NCBI GenBank assembly: GCA_963383645.1 | Contig: OY726576.1 | Location: 12,132,928-12,196,927 of the forward strand | DNA: 64,000 bases | Reading direction: 5' to 3' | DNA from: Muscardinus avellanarius | Taxonomy: Eukaryota; Chordata; Mammalia; Rodentia; Gliridae | Shown: piece after piece, positions 1-11,015 of the stretch | Position numbering within the stretch: the stretch's first letter is position 1 | Layout: each line of letters starts with the position of its first letter | Notes under the pieces: generated by a model | Told to the model about the DNA's origin: nothing | Database searches by the model: none | Seen by the model: the letters and a program-made list of their open reading frames with translations, nothing else | Position numbers and translations under genes: made by a program

Positions 1-60
1 CCATCTTCAAAGCCACAGTGTAAAGTTCTCCTCTCTCTTGCTGACCTTCCTGAGTTCCCT

Positions 61-100
<40 letters not shown>

Positions 101-155
101 GTGGCACTAGGGTTTGATTATAGGGGAAATCTACCTCCAAGTTACACCCCGGTGG
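61..155 (-). mobile_element. B1-dID SINE, 3' (dID) fragment
   Basis: A 38-nt poly-T run is followed by the reverse complement of the dID half (ggtggcactagggtttgatt...). The B1 half is missing, so this is a truncated minus-strand copy. 156-319 shows nothing recognisable. Confidence 0.75.
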
Positions 156-319
156 CTGCTTAGGTACCGCTGGCTAAAACATCCAATTTCAACCCAGCTT
201 CTGAAATGGAGCTGGGCAAGGGGTAACTTCCTCATCTTTTTATTTAGACTTTGCCTACTTAATATTTTCCAAGAGATGTTAGAAAATTTATGGCAAAACA
301 ACTTGACTGCATACCTGAG

Positions 320-760
320 GAACCACGGCAGGGCGTGCGGTGCACAGATGTAATCCCAGTACTTGGGAGACTGAGGCAGGAGGGTCACAGGTTCGAGGCC
401 AGTCGCAGCAACGTAGCGAGCCCCTCAGAAACCTAGTGAGACCCTATTTTAAGGCCAAAAAATGAGCTTGTGTGGTGGTACGGGCTTGTAATCCCAGTAC
501 TTGGGAAGCTGAAAAAGGATCGCAGGTTTGAGGACAGCCTCAACAACACAGCAACACTCTCAGTAATCTAATGAGACCCTGTTTCAAAGTAAAAAAGTAA
601 AATAAAATAGGGCTGGGATGTGGTTCAGAGGTATACGTCCCTGGATTCAATCCCCAGGTCAAAACACACATATATACACAAATATGAAAAGGTAAAAAAT
701 GAAGAATCCAGGGGTATGGCTCAGAACTAGAAAGCCCCTGGGTTCAGTCCAAGACAGGAA
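320..760 (+). mobile_element. Nested pair of B1-dID SINEs
   Basis: An outer B1 half (about 320-463) is followed by a complete second copy (about 464-680, ending ccccaggtcaaaacacac). A separate dID piece at about 709-760 (ggggtatggctcagaactag) probably completes the outer copy. Both are diverged. Confidence 0.7.
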
Positions 761-1010
761 GGAAGAGAATTTATATTTGTTTGGTTTGTGTTTTAGAACT
801 TACTTAAATTTGCACCTCAGATGTATTATTTTATGAGCAGGGGAAAAACTAACAATGCTATAAAATGTGATAGGTATAGTTATTTAAGAAAATATGCATA
901 TTCTTAAAGCCATAACTCTGTGCACTGTTATTGGAGAACTATTTGCTAAATAAATAAATCCACTAGGAATATCCTTCCTTCCTTCCTTTCTTCTTCTCCT
1001 TCTCCTTCCT
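761..1010. other. AT-rich non-repetitive stretch
   Basis: No ORF, RNA gene or recognisable repeat, apart from a short (ttcc)n pyrimidine tract at 974-1010. Confidence 0.5.
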
Positions 1011-1011
1011 C

Positions 1012-1236
1012 TTTTTGTGTGTGGGGTGGGAGTGTGTGGTACTGGGGACAGGACCCAGGGTCATTCTACCTCTGATCTATACCCCCAGCCCTATTTTATT
1101 CTTAAATTTTGAAACAGGGTCTCACTAAGTTGCAGAGAGCCTCACTAAATTGCTGAGGCTGGCCTTGAATCTGCAATCATCCTGTCTCAGCCTTCCAAGT
1201 ACTAGAATTACATGCATGCACCACCGCGCCCGGCTG
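1012..1236 (-). mobile_element. B1-dID SINE
   Basis: The full dimer is read on the minus strand: dID end (ggtactggggacaggaccca), linker (gaaacagggtctcactaag), then the B1 end (caccaccgcgcccggct). Confidence 0.85.
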
Positions 1237-1375
1237 AAACATATCTTCCTCATGATGGAAAGATGCAGGGACAATATCCTATTCTCAGGAGCACTGTGTC
1301 TCTTTAGGGCTGTCCATTTCTCTGTTTTATTTATAAAGAAGAAAAGCTAGGGGCTAGTTTGGGCTAGTCAAGGCT

Positions 1376-1626
1376 TTATTTTATTTTTATTTATTTATTT
1401 TATTTATTTATTTATTTTGGTGGTGGTGGTACTGGGGGTGGAACCCAGAGGCTTTCTACCTCCAGGCTATACTCCCAGACCTTTTTTTATATTTTATTTG
1501 GAAACAGGGTCTCACTAAGTTGCTGAGAGCCTCACTAAGTAGCTGAGGCTGGCTTCGAACCTGTGTGATCCTCCTGTCTCAGCCTCCCAAGCGCGGGGAT
1601 TACAAGCGTGCGTCACCACGCCCGGC
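1376..1626 (-). mobile_element. B1-dID SINE, 'gcgcgggg' subfamily
   Basis: Full-length minus-strand copy with a (TTTA)n tail, dID box ggtactgggggtggaaccca and B1 end gtcaccacgcccggc. It carries the young-subfamily features ctggcttcgaacctgtg and gcgcggggattacaagcg. Confidence 0.88.
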
Positions 1627-1766
1627 AAGACTTTAGACATAAGACTTACTTAGAGTTAAATCTGCAAGGCCTTTATAAAAGTCTATCGCTTTCCATTCTA
1701 TTCTACCCATAAGATCAAACACAGCAGAGCTTTGCTGACAGATACAAGTTGATGGGAAAGGCACTA

Positions 1767-1980
1767 TTTTTTTTTCTTTCTTGTGGCACTGGGGATGGAA
1801 CCTAAGGGCATTCTGCCTCTGAGCTACACCCCCAGCCCTATTTTAATTTTTATTCTTTATTTTGGAACAGGGTATCACTGAGTTGAAAAGGGCCTAAGTA
1901 GCTGAGGCTGTCCGCGAACCGCGATCCTGTCTCAGCCTCTCAAATGCTGGGATAACAAGCGTGCGCCACCACGCCCAACT
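1767..1980 (-). mobile_element. B1-dID SINE
   Basis: Minus-strand dimer: poly-T, tggcactggggatggaacct, gaacagggtatcactgag, gcgccaccacgcccaact. Confidence 0.85.
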
Positions 1981-3093
1981 TCTACGTATTTTTAAGTCGT
2001 GTCAAGTTCTGCCCGTACGAGTTCTGTACGCTCAGCCCACCAGCCTCTGCAGGCGCCTCCTGTATGCAGGACACTGTCCGTCCCCTCTACTCGCACCTCG
2101 GGTCTAGGTTTGGCAGGCAGCAGTCTTAGGCACTGTCAGAATTAGCAAACGGCAAAACAGGAACCCTGCCGGTCAAGCACGGTGCTCTCAAAAGTCCTGT
2201 TCCAATAGGCTGGGCTTTGTAACTCTGAGCATGTGAGCACCCAGCGACCAAACACTCCAGGGGATGAAAGGGCCACCACTCTGCAGAAAAGAGCAACTTC
2301 AAAGAGCTAAATGTGCTCCGGAAAAACTGCTTCTGGGTCGAAAAAGGGTTTCATCAATCCCAGCAATTATAATTCCGGCTTGCTCTCCTGTGTTTTAACA
2401 TAAGCTGGGGGAACCCGCCTCGGGAGGGCAAAGCCGCCTCTCCAGTTAGGGCGCAGGAAGTCAGAGCTTCTTCCACACTGGGGTGGCAGAGGGGGCCAGG
2501 AGAGGTCCCTGGCGGTGGACACACGCCGGGCCAGCGCCCGGAGTGCTGAGACCAGTCTGCGGCTACTCAGCCGAGGAAACTGCAACACCCAAGGCTCCGT
2601 GCTCCATACACAGCCGTAAGAGCGGCTCATGTTTGCTCTTCTTTAAAGCCCTGCTTTGAAGTCAGCCCGACCCAGATCTGCGTCTCGGCTGCCCGCCATT
2701 TTCCAAGTAACATATTAACACGTAACCAACCAGGCTGAGGCTGTCTTTCCTCGTGGGTAATGTGGAGGTCACAAAAGCACTGACATCTTGGGAGCGCTGT
2801 GAGGACCAAAGGGGACACTGGCTGTGACAGGCACACGCACAGCGCCTGGGATGCGGGCAACAGACACAGGCTGACTGATCCCGGGGCCTCCCTTCTTGCC
2901 TAAGGTCTTCTCCGACTCGCACACACCGAGCAATGGAAGAAACCAGGGCAGCTGGTGTTTCCTCGATTGTAGGAAGCCACAGCTGAGTGACAAGCCAGGC
3001 AGGAATGGTCCCTGGGAGAAGCCTTTGAGGGAAGCCATGGCAGACTGAAATGGCCACTGCACTCGTGGACGCTGCAGGTCAGCGCCTGCAGGT
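1981..3093. other. CpG-richer single-copy-looking DNA
   Basis: No interspersed repeat is recognised. GC and CpG are higher than around it. Short ORFs exist on both strands, but none has a recognisable domain, and no paired splice sites were convincing. It could be regulatory or an unrecognised exon; the sequence alone does not decide. Confidence 0.4.
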
Positions 3094-3462
3094 GCGGCTG
3101 GTGATGGAGCGTGCGTGGCTGATGATGGAGTGCGCGGCTGATGACGGAGCATGCGCGGCTGGTGATGGAGCGTGCGCGGCTGATGACGGAGCGTGCACGG
3201 CTGGTGACGGAGCGTGCACGGCTGATGACGAAGCGTCCGCGGCTGATGACGGAGCGTGCGCGGCTGGTGATGGAGCGTGCGCGGCTGATGACGGAGCATG
3301 CGCGGCTGGTGACGAAGCGTGCGCGGCTGATGACGGAGCATGCGCGGCTGGTGACGGAGCGTGCACGGCTGATGACGGAGCGTGCACGGCTGGTGACGGA
3401 GCGTGCACGGCTGATGACGAAGCGTCCGCGGCTGATGACGGAGCATGCGCGGCTGGTTTCCA
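3094..3462. repeat. 21-bp GC-rich minisatellite
   Basis: About 17-18 copies of a 21-bp unit, ggctgatgacggagcgtgcgc, alternate with the variant ggctggtgatggagcgtgcgc, giving a 42-bp higher-order period. Because 21 is a multiple of 3, long ORFs stay open in several frames on both strands. These are best read as a by-product of the repeat. It sits directly in the single-copy CpG-rich block. Confidence 0.93.
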
Positions 3463-3611
3463 GCTCAGTTGGGGATCCTCTTCAAACTGTAACTGCAGGC
3501 AAAGTCCATGCCAGTAAGCAGGCCTCTCTTCCTGCAGCAGGTGTCCATGAAACTCGAAAGGGAGGAGCAGGGAGGTTCACAGATACAAGTAGCACCTTGA
3601 CCTCGTGTGTA

Positions 3612-3822
3612 TGTGGGCGAGGGGGGCTGGGGATTGAACCTGGGGGCTTCCCACCTACGAGCTGCACCCCAACTTCGTTTTAGTTTTTGTTTTTAAACAG
3701 GCACTGGCGAGGTTGCTAAGAGTCTTGCTAAGTTGCGGAAGCCACTCTTGAACCCACAAACATCCTGACTCAACCTCCCTAATACTGGGATCAGAGGTGG
3801 GGGCCACCTCACCCAGCTGCAT
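3612..3822 (-). mobile_element. Old B1-dID SINE
   Basis: Diverged minus-strand dimer (ggctggggattgaacctggg ... aaacaggcactggcgaggtt ... ggccacctcacccagct). The composite element lies immediately downstream. Confidence 0.75.
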
Positions 3823-3833
3823 GCGTTAACTTC

Positions 3834-3850
3834 TAAAAATAATACCCCTC
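3834..3850. repeat. Target-site duplication, left copy
   Basis: taaaaataatacccctc is repeated exactly at 7232-7248. It brackets the composite retroelement, and its A-rich 5' side fits an L1 endonuclease target. Confidence 0.9.
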
Positions 3851-6550
3851 AGGTTAGGCCGGTGCTGGGGCCAGCGAGGCCGGCATCGGAGCCTGCCGTG
3901 AGGCAAGGCCGGTACTGGGGCCTCCGAGGCCAGGATAAGAGCCTGCCAAGGGGCTAGGCCGGTGCTGGGGCCAGCGAGGCCGGCATCGGAGCCTGCCTTG
4001 AGGCATGACCAGTGCTGGGGCCTCCGAGGCCGGGATCGGAGCCTGCCGAGGGGTTAGGCCGCTGCTGGGGCCAGCGAGGCCGGCATCGGAGCCTGCCGTG
4101 AGGCAAGGCCGGTACTGGGGCCTCCGAGGCCAGGATAAGAGCCTGCCGAGGGGTTAGGCCAGTGCTGGGGCCAGTGAGGCCGGCATCGGAGCCTGCCTTG
4201 AGGCAAGGTCGGTACTGGGGCCTCTAGGCCAGGATAAGAGCCTGCCGAGGGGTTAGGCCGGTGCTGGGGCCAGCGAGGCCGGCATCGGAGCCTGCCGTGA
4301 GGCAAGGCCGGTACTGGGGCCTCCGAGGCCAGGATAAGAGCTTGCCGAGGGGTTAGGCCGGTGCTGGGGCCAACGAGGCCGGCAGCGGAGCCTGCTGTGA
4401 GGCATGACCAGTGCTGGGGCCTCCGAGGCCGGGATCGGAGCATGCCGAGGGGTTAGGCCGGTGCTGGGGCCAGCGAGGCCGGCAGCGGAGCCTGCCGTGA
4501 GGCAAGGCCAGTACTGGGGCCTCCGAGGCCAGGATAAGAGCCTGCCGAGGGGTTAGGCCGGTGCTGGGGCCAGCGAGGCCGGCATCGGAGCCTGCCTTGA
4601 GGCATGACCAGTGCTGGGGCCTCCGAGGCCGGGATCGGAGCCTGCCTTGAGGCAAGGCCGGTACTGGGGCCTCTGAGGCCGGGATCGGAGCCTGCCGAGG
4701 GGTTAGGCCGCTGCTGGGGCCAGTGAGGCCGGCATCGGAGCCTGCAGTGAGGCAAGGCCGGTACTGGGGCCTCTGAGGCCAGGATAAGAGCCTGCTGAGG
4801 GGTTAGGCCGGTGCTGGGGCCAGTGAGGCTGGCATCGGAGCCTGCCTTGAGGCAAGGCCGGTACTGGGGCCTCGAGGCCAGGTTAAGAGCCTGCCGAGGG
4901 GTTAGGCCGGTGCTGGGGCCAGCGAGGCCGGCATCGGAGCCTACCGTGAGGCAAGGCCGGTACTGGGGCCTCCGAGGCCAGGATAAGAGCCTGCCAAGGG
5001 GCTAGGCCGGTGCTGGGGCCAGCGAGGCCGGCATCGGAGCCTGCCTTGAGACATGACCAGTGCTGGGGCCTCCGAGGCCGGGATCGGAGCCTGCCGAGGG
5101 GTTAGGCCGCTGCTGGGGCCAGCGAGGCCGGCATCGGAGCCTGCCGTGAGGCAAGGCCGGTACTGGGGCCTCCGAGGCCAGGATAAGAGCCTGCCGAGGG
5201 GTTAGGCCAGTGCTGGGGCCAGTGAGGCCGGCATCGGAGCCTGCCTTGAGGCAAGGTCGGTACTGGGGCCTCTAGGCCAGGATAAGAGCCTGCCGAGGGG
5301 TTAGGCCTGTGCTGGGGCCAGCGAGGCCGGCATCGGAGCCTGCCGTGAGGCAAGGCCGGTACTGGGGCCTCCGAGGCCAGGATAAGAGCTTGCCGAGGGG
5401 TTAGGCCGGTGCTGGGGCCAACGAGGCCGGCAGCGGAGCCTGCTGTGAGGCATGACCAGTGCTGGGGCCTCCGAGGCCGGGATCGGAGCATGCCGAGGGG
5501 TTAGGCCGGTGCTGGGGCCAGCGAGGCCGGCAGCGGAGCCTGCCGTGAGGCAAGGCCAGTACTGGGGCCTCCGAGGCCAGGATAAGAGCCTGCCAAGGGG
5601 TTAGGCCAGTGCTGGGGCCAGCGAGGCCGGCATCGGAGCCTGCCTTGAGGCATGACCAGTGCTGGGGCCTCCGAGGCCGGGATCGGAGCCTGCAGAGGGG
5701 TTAGGCCGCTGCTGGGGCCAGCGAGGCCGGCATCGGAGCCTGCTGTGAGGCAAGGCCGGTACTGGGGCCTCCGAGGCCAGGACAAGAGCCTGCCGAGGGG
5801 TTAGGCCGGTGCTGGGGCCAGCGAGGCCGGCATCGGAGCCTGCCTTGAGGCAAGGCCGGTACTGGGGCCTCTGAGGCCGGGATCGGAGCCTGCCGAGGGG
5901 TTAGGCCGCTACTGGGGCCAGTGAGGCCGGCATCGGAGCCTGCCGTGAGGCAAGGCCGGTACTGGGGCCTCTGAGGCCAGGATAAGAGCCTGCTGAGGGG
6001 TTAGGCCGGTGCTGGGGCCAGCGAGGCCGGCATCGGAGCCTGCCTTGAGGCAAGGCCGGTACTGGGGCCTCGAGGCCAGGATAAGAGCCTGCCGAGGGGT
6101 TAGGCCGGTGCTGGGGCCAGCGAGGCCGGCATCGGAGCCTACCGTGAGGCAAGACCGGTACTGGGGCCTCCGAGGCCAGGATAAGAGCTTGCCGAGAGGT
6201 TAGGTCGGTGCTGGGGCCAACGAGGCCGGCAGCGGAGCCTGCCGTGAGGCATGACCAGTGCTGGGGCCTCCGAGGCCGGGATCGGAGCATGCCGAGGGGT
6301 TAGGCCGGTGCTGGGGCCAGCGAGGCCAGCATCGGAGCCTGCCGTGAGGCAAGGCCGGTACTGGGGCCTTCGAGGCCAGGATAAGAGCCTGCCGAGGGGT
6401 TAGGCCGGTGCTGGGGCCAGCGAGGCCGGCATCGGAGCCTGCCATGAGGCAAGGCCGGTACTGGGGCCTCTGAGGCCAGGATAAGAGCCTGTCAAGGGGT
6501 TAGGCCGGTGCTGGGGCCAGTGAGGCCGGCATCGGAGCCTGCCGTGAGGC
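3851..6550 (+). repeat. VNTR of the composite element, 50-bp monomers in 100-bp dimers
   Basis: About 27 dimers. Monomer A begins ggttaggccggtgctggggc and monomer B begins ggcaaggccggtactggggc. They alternate strictly over most of the array, with occasional indels and swaps. Long ORFs on both strands follow from the array and have no domain. Blocks are duplicated at a spacing of 1,048 bp; for example the variant ccaaggggctagg occurs near 3947 and again near 4995. Confidence 0.95.
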
Positions 6551-7231
6551 ATTACCAGTGTTGGGGCATCCGAGGCCGGGATTGGAATCCTGCCAAGGGG
6601 TTAGACCGGTGCAGGGGCCAATGGCCAGCATCGGAGCCTGGCGTGAGGCAAGTTCACTCCTTCGGCCTCCAAGGTCGGGACCAAAGCCAGCTTAGGGGTT
6701 TGACCGGTTCAGGGGCCAGCGAGACCAGAACTGGGTCCTCCCATGAGGCAAGGCCGCTGCGTGAGCCAGCGAGGTCTGGATCAATCCACTGAGTAGCCAG
6801 GCCACTACTGGGACCATCAAGAGTGGGATTGGTACTTGCAACGCAGCATGCACAGAGAAATATCGCAGAAAATATAAATCAGACGCTTCTCTTAATCAGC
6901 AATAACTAGGAGGAAAAGGGCAACAGGAAGAGGTTGAGCTATAGAAAGGGCCCTATAGTGAAGCAACTAATGTGACCAATCAGAGGGTATGTAATACTGG
7001 AGGACGGAGCCTCTTTAAAATGCAGGAGGTACATAAACAAATGTATCAAAGTAAATCACCAAAGAAGTGTGGGATGGAGGGAGGGGGAGGGAATGGGACA
7101 GGGGCTGGAGGAGGGCTAATTGGATGATGTGTGCTTGTATATCCTCTCAAGTCTTGTACTCCAATGTGATTGATATATGACTACAATGCACCAATTTAAA
7201 AAATAAATTAATTAAAAAAAAAATAAAAAAA
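3851..7231 (+). mobile_element. SVA-like composite retroelement (VNTR + unique 3' domain + poly-A)
   Basis: A complete insertion bounded by an exact 17-bp TSD and ending in an A-rich tail (about 7195-7231), the hallmarks of L1-mediated target-primed reverse transcription. From the 5' end it has a GC-rich VNTR with 50-bp alternating monomers (3851-6550), a degenerating transition (6550-6790), and a unique 3' domain of about 400 bp (6790-7195). That domain contains a CCAAT motif (gaccaatcag, near 6974), a TATA-like ctctttaaaatg and a G-rich purine tract (7075-7120). No ORF encodes a recognisable protein, so it must be mobilised in trans. The architecture resembles primate SVA/LAVA, but I recognise none of the named SVA modules, so common ancestry is not implied. 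A second copy (56893-57813) is almost identical over the 3' domain. Confidence 0.88.
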
Positions 7232-7248
7232 TAAAAATAATACCCCTC
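7232..7248. repeat. Target-site duplication, right copy
   Basis: Exact repeat of 3834-3850. Confidence 0.9.
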
Positions 7249-7346
7249 TTAAACTGTCATCACCTCCAGTGACTGTTTGATGTGAGCTACAATTTCACAG
7301 CCTAAAATAGAGAACTACTGTTTTTTAACTTTAAAAAAAGGAATAG

Positions 7347-7452
7347 AGCCGGGTGTGGTGGCGCACGCTTGTAATCCCCACACTTGGGAGGCGGAGACAG
7401 GAGGATCGTGCTGGTTTGGAGCCAGCGCGCTGGCTTAAGAGGCCCTGTTTCC
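7347..7452 (+). mobile_element. B1-dID SINE, 5' half (split by L1)
   Basis: The B1 half (gccgggtgtggtggcgcacg ... ggcttaagaggccctgtttcc) stops abruptly at the L1 fragment. Its dID half resumes at about 8028. Confidence 0.85.
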
Positions 7453-8027
7453 ACCAGCTATACCACTCCTGGGTATCTTTCCAAAGGGGTTGAATTCAGA
7501 GAACTACAGCAACTTACACATACCTATGTTCATTGCAGCACAATTCGTAATAGCCAAAATATGGAACCAACCCAGATCTCCATCAACAGATGAATGGATA
7601 GCAAAACTTTGGGAAATACACACAATGGAATTCTATTCAGCCATAAAGAAGAACAAAATTATATCATTTGCAAGAAGATGGAAAGTCCTGGAGAGCATTA
7701 AGTGAGATCAGCCAAGCACAGAAGGAGAGGGGACATATGTTTCCTCTAATATGCCCAAACTAGGAAACACAGAGGATACCAGTGGGACTCCTGATAATGG
7801 AGGGGAAATCTCAGCAACGTTTGAATGGAAAGATAGGAGAGGAGGAAGGCTGATCTTGATTAATGAGGGTCAACATCTGAACATGTGTAAAATTATGAAT
7901 AAAACATGGTTAACCTGGACAACCATTGGTGGGAGGGGGGAAGGGAAAACGGGGGCGGGGGGGGAGAGGCGCCAAATATAGTTTAAATGTATACCATTTA
8001 GGTTTAATAAAAATTTTGTTTAAAAAA
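7453..8027 (+). mobile_element. L1 LINE, 5'-truncated 3' end
   Basis: The sequence matches the conserved mammalian L1 region at the end of ORF2 and the 3'UTR (gcagcacaattcgtaatagc, aaccaacccagatctccatc, attctattcagccataaaga). A G-rich tract (7929-7970) and an A-rich end follow. It encodes only the last few dozen ORF2 residues and is interrupted. It is nested inside a B1-dID SINE. Confidence 0.9.
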
Positions 8028-8145
8028 ATGGGTCTGGCAGTGTAGCCCGTGAGAGTGTATCCCGGAGGTAGAAGGGCTTCCAGGAACCCCAGTACCACCA
8101 AAAAATAATAATAAAAATTTAAAAATTTAAAAAAATTTTTAAAAA
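8028..8145 (+). mobile_element. B1-dID SINE, 3' half (split by L1)
   Basis: gggtctggcagtgtagcccg ... ccccagtaccaccaaaaaa with an A-rich tail. It completes the copy that starts at 7347, and has the 'gggcttccaggaacccc' subfamily end. Confidence 0.85.
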
Positions 8146-8327
8146 GGAATAGAAAAGTCACAGAAGTCATCCCCACACAGAGACACCCAGGAAATAAGAG
8201 TGCCCTGCAGAACACCTGAATCTCCAGGTAAAACCCACTACCTGGGATGTGACCAAATAGCCAGTTCTCTTCTCAGTCCCAGAGCAGGGGCTCAGTAACC
8301 ACTCCTGTTCTTTCCTTTCCTCATTCT

Positions 8328-8563
8328 TTTTTTTTTTTTTTTTTTTTTTTTTTGGTACTGAGGGTTAAACTCAGAGGCATTCTACCTCCAAGCTACACCT
8401 ACCTCCAGCCCTTTTTTTTTTTTTTTTTTTTTGCTTTCAGACAGGGTCTCACTAGGTTGCTGAGAGGCTCACTAAGTTGCCAAGGCTGGTCTCAAACCTG
8501 TGATCCTCTTGTCTCAGCCTCTCAGGTGGGCTTAGAGGCGTGCCTTACCACTCACTGCATCTG
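8328..8563 (-). mobile_element. B1-dID SINE with internal poly-T
   Basis: Minus-strand dimer with poly-T tail, ggtactgagggttaaactca, a second T-run in the linker and a diverged B1 end. Confidence 0.8.
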
Positions 8564-8775
8564 GAGTCCAGTGTGGGGGGTACTGGGTTGTTAGTCACTA
8601 AGTTGGATATCACTTAATATACTGTATACATTTCTTTTTGTAGAAAAGAAAATGGCTTCAAAATATTTACATGTCTAAAACATATCCCAACTCCTATTTA
8701 AAAATAGCAACAACACATCAAGAGTTTTGAAATTATTATACTTCTAGTTTGAGTTTGGTTATTAATAACTGTTTT

Positions 8776-9705
8776 TCGTTTTGTTTTTGTGGTACTGAAG
8801 ATTAAACCCAGGTACATTCTGCCTCCAAGCAGAATGAGGTGTACCCTCAGCCCTTTATTATTTTGAAACAGGGTCTCGCTAGGTTGGTAAGTCTCACTAC
8901 AATACATGGTGGCCCACGCTTGTAATCTTTCTCAGTTCTTAGGAGGCTGAGACAAGAGGATGGGGGTTTGCGGACAGCCTCAGCTATTTACTGAGGCCCT
9001 CTGAAACTTAGTGAGACCTTGTTTCAAAAATAAAGAATAAAGCAGGACATGGTGGCGCATGCTTGTAATCATAGTACTTGGGAGGCTGAGACAGAAGGAT
9101 CGCAGGTTCTCAGCCAGCCTCAGCTACTTAGTGAGGCCCTCTGCAGCTTAGTGAGACCCTGTTTCAAAATAAAGAATAAAAAATAGGACTGGTGATGTAG
9201 CTTGGAGGTAGAATGCCCCCGGGTTCAATCCCTAGTACTGCAAAAAAATAAAATTAAATTGTTAAAAAAAGAAAGAATAAAAAGTAGGGCTTGGGGTATA
9301 GCTCAGAGGGAGAATGCCCCTGGGTTCCATCCCTAGTATGACAAAAAGAGGAAAAAAAAAAAAAGAGCCTCGCTACATTGCTGGAGCTGTCCTCAAACCT
9401 GTAATCCTCCTGTCTCAGCCTCTAAGTTTTTTTGTTTGTTTGTTTGTTTGTTTTTTGATGGTACTAGGGGTGGAACCCAGAGGCTTTCTATCTCCAGACT
9501 ATACTCCCAGACCTATTTTGTATTTTATTTGGAAACAGGGTCTCACTAAGTTACTGAGAGCCTCACTAAGTAGCTGAGGCTGGCTTCGAACCTGTGCGAT
9601 CCTCCTGTCTCAGCCTCCCAAGCGCGGGGATTACAAGCGTGCGCCACCACGCCCGGCTCAGCCTCTAAGTATTGTTATTACAGGCATGTGCTAACATATC
9701 TGGCT
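8776..9705. mobile_element. Nested cluster of four B1-dID SINEs
   Basis: An outer minus-strand copy (8776-8900, 9365-9427, 9671-9705) is broken by plus-strand copies (about 8903-9045 with its dID at 9286-9364, and a complete copy at about 9042-9262). A young minus-strand copy at 9428-9656 has the exact TSD ctcagcctctaagt at 9414-9427 and 9657-9670. The outermost copy is the oldest. Confidence 0.85.
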
Positions 9706-10478
9706 TAATTAATTAACTGGATTTTATAGTAATAAAGTTTTATAGAATTACAAAGAGAGGCCATATGAATTATAGACAGGAAAAAGGCAAACACATTTCT
9801 CTATTCTCAAGCATTAAACGCTCTGGACAAAGTGCTAAATATACAGGTTACCAATGGCCTTTGAAGGCTGGGATGTTAACAGATTCTAAAAGAAGAATGA
9901 GGGGCCTTAAACCACTGTTTAGTTTAAACATGTCCACCTGCCGGCTAGGGCCTTTAATCATCAAAGACGCATTGTGTTTAACATTCAAATCTGCAGTAAG
10001 CATTCGAGGAACCTCCCCAGCACTGTTCTCACACAGAAGTTCAAGTCGAAGGAAAGGGCTGAGGTTTCCGACATCCGCACAGCAGCGTCTAAACAACACA
10101 ACTTCAGAGAAACCTTTGTCCCGCCTGAGAATTCACCTTGGGCGCTCTCCAGAACGAGGGTTCCCGTGGCCCTGAGGACACGAGATGCAGGACCTAGGCA
10201 GCTTCTCTGGTGTAGTGTCCACGGGACTGCCTCTGCTCAGAGACCTGCCGCCGGGGGCTCCACCAACACCATCCCTCGCTCACACTGGCTCTGCCCGTCT
10301 GTATACGCCGCGCTCCCTCTGCTCAGCAGCAGAGGAGACGGCAAACACGTGTCCACCGGCAGAGAGCTCAAGTCCATCGAGTCTACAACTCGGAACTAAC
10401 TGGTAGATTCAATTCAACAGCTACTGGAGTGCAAAGGTGTTGACAGGGAGGAAGAAGCACATCCCAAGGAGGGGAACA
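9706..10478. other. Single-copy-looking DNA
   Basis: No recognised repeat. Short overlapping ORFs on both strands (up to 141 codons, plus strand 9974-10396) show no domain. Moderately CpG-rich at 10060-10390. Confidence 0.4.
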
Positions 10479-10948
10479 AGCCCGGCATGGTGGTACACGG
10501 AATCCCAGCACTTGGGAGGCTGAAATAGGAGGATCACAGGTTCAAGGCCAGCCTCGGCAACTTAGCAAGACCCTGTTTCAAAATAAAAACTAGAAGCCGG
10601 GCATGAATGCCCACCCTTCTAATCCCAGTACTTGGGAGGCTGAGACAGGAGGATCACAGGTTCCAGGCCAGCCTCAGCTACTTATGAGGCCCTCAGCAAC
10701 TTAGTGAGACCCTGTTTCAAAATGAAGAATAAAAAATAGGGCTGAGGAGCCAGGCAGGGTGGTGCACGGTTGTAATCTCAGCATTTGGGAGGCTGAGATA
10801 GGAGGATCATGGTTCGTGGACAGCCTCAGCTACTTAGTGAGGCCTTCTGAAACTTAGTGAGAATTTGTTTCAAAATAAAGAATAAAGAAATAGGGGTGAG
10901 GGTGTAGCTCAGAGGTAGAATGCCCCTGGGTTCCATCCCCAGTACCAC

Positions 10949-11015
<67 letters not shown>

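Noticed and set aside
3079..3683. Overlapping ORFs of 109-225 codons on both strands
   Set aside because: The 21-bp minisatellite keeps all these frames open; the peptides are simple repeats.
4054..6290. Long ORFs (up to 129 codons) on the minus strand, repeated three times
   Set aside because: They are the translation of the 50-bp VNTR of the composite element, recur with the array period, and have no domain or independent support.
3851..6790. VNTR as a centromeric or subtelomeric satellite
   Set aside because: It is bounded by a TSD, followed by a unique domain and poly-A, and a second copy has the same structure. It is part of a retroelement.
7490..7705. 71-codon ORF with YSAIKKNKIISF
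   Set aside because: It is the last part of L1 ORF2, not a gene.
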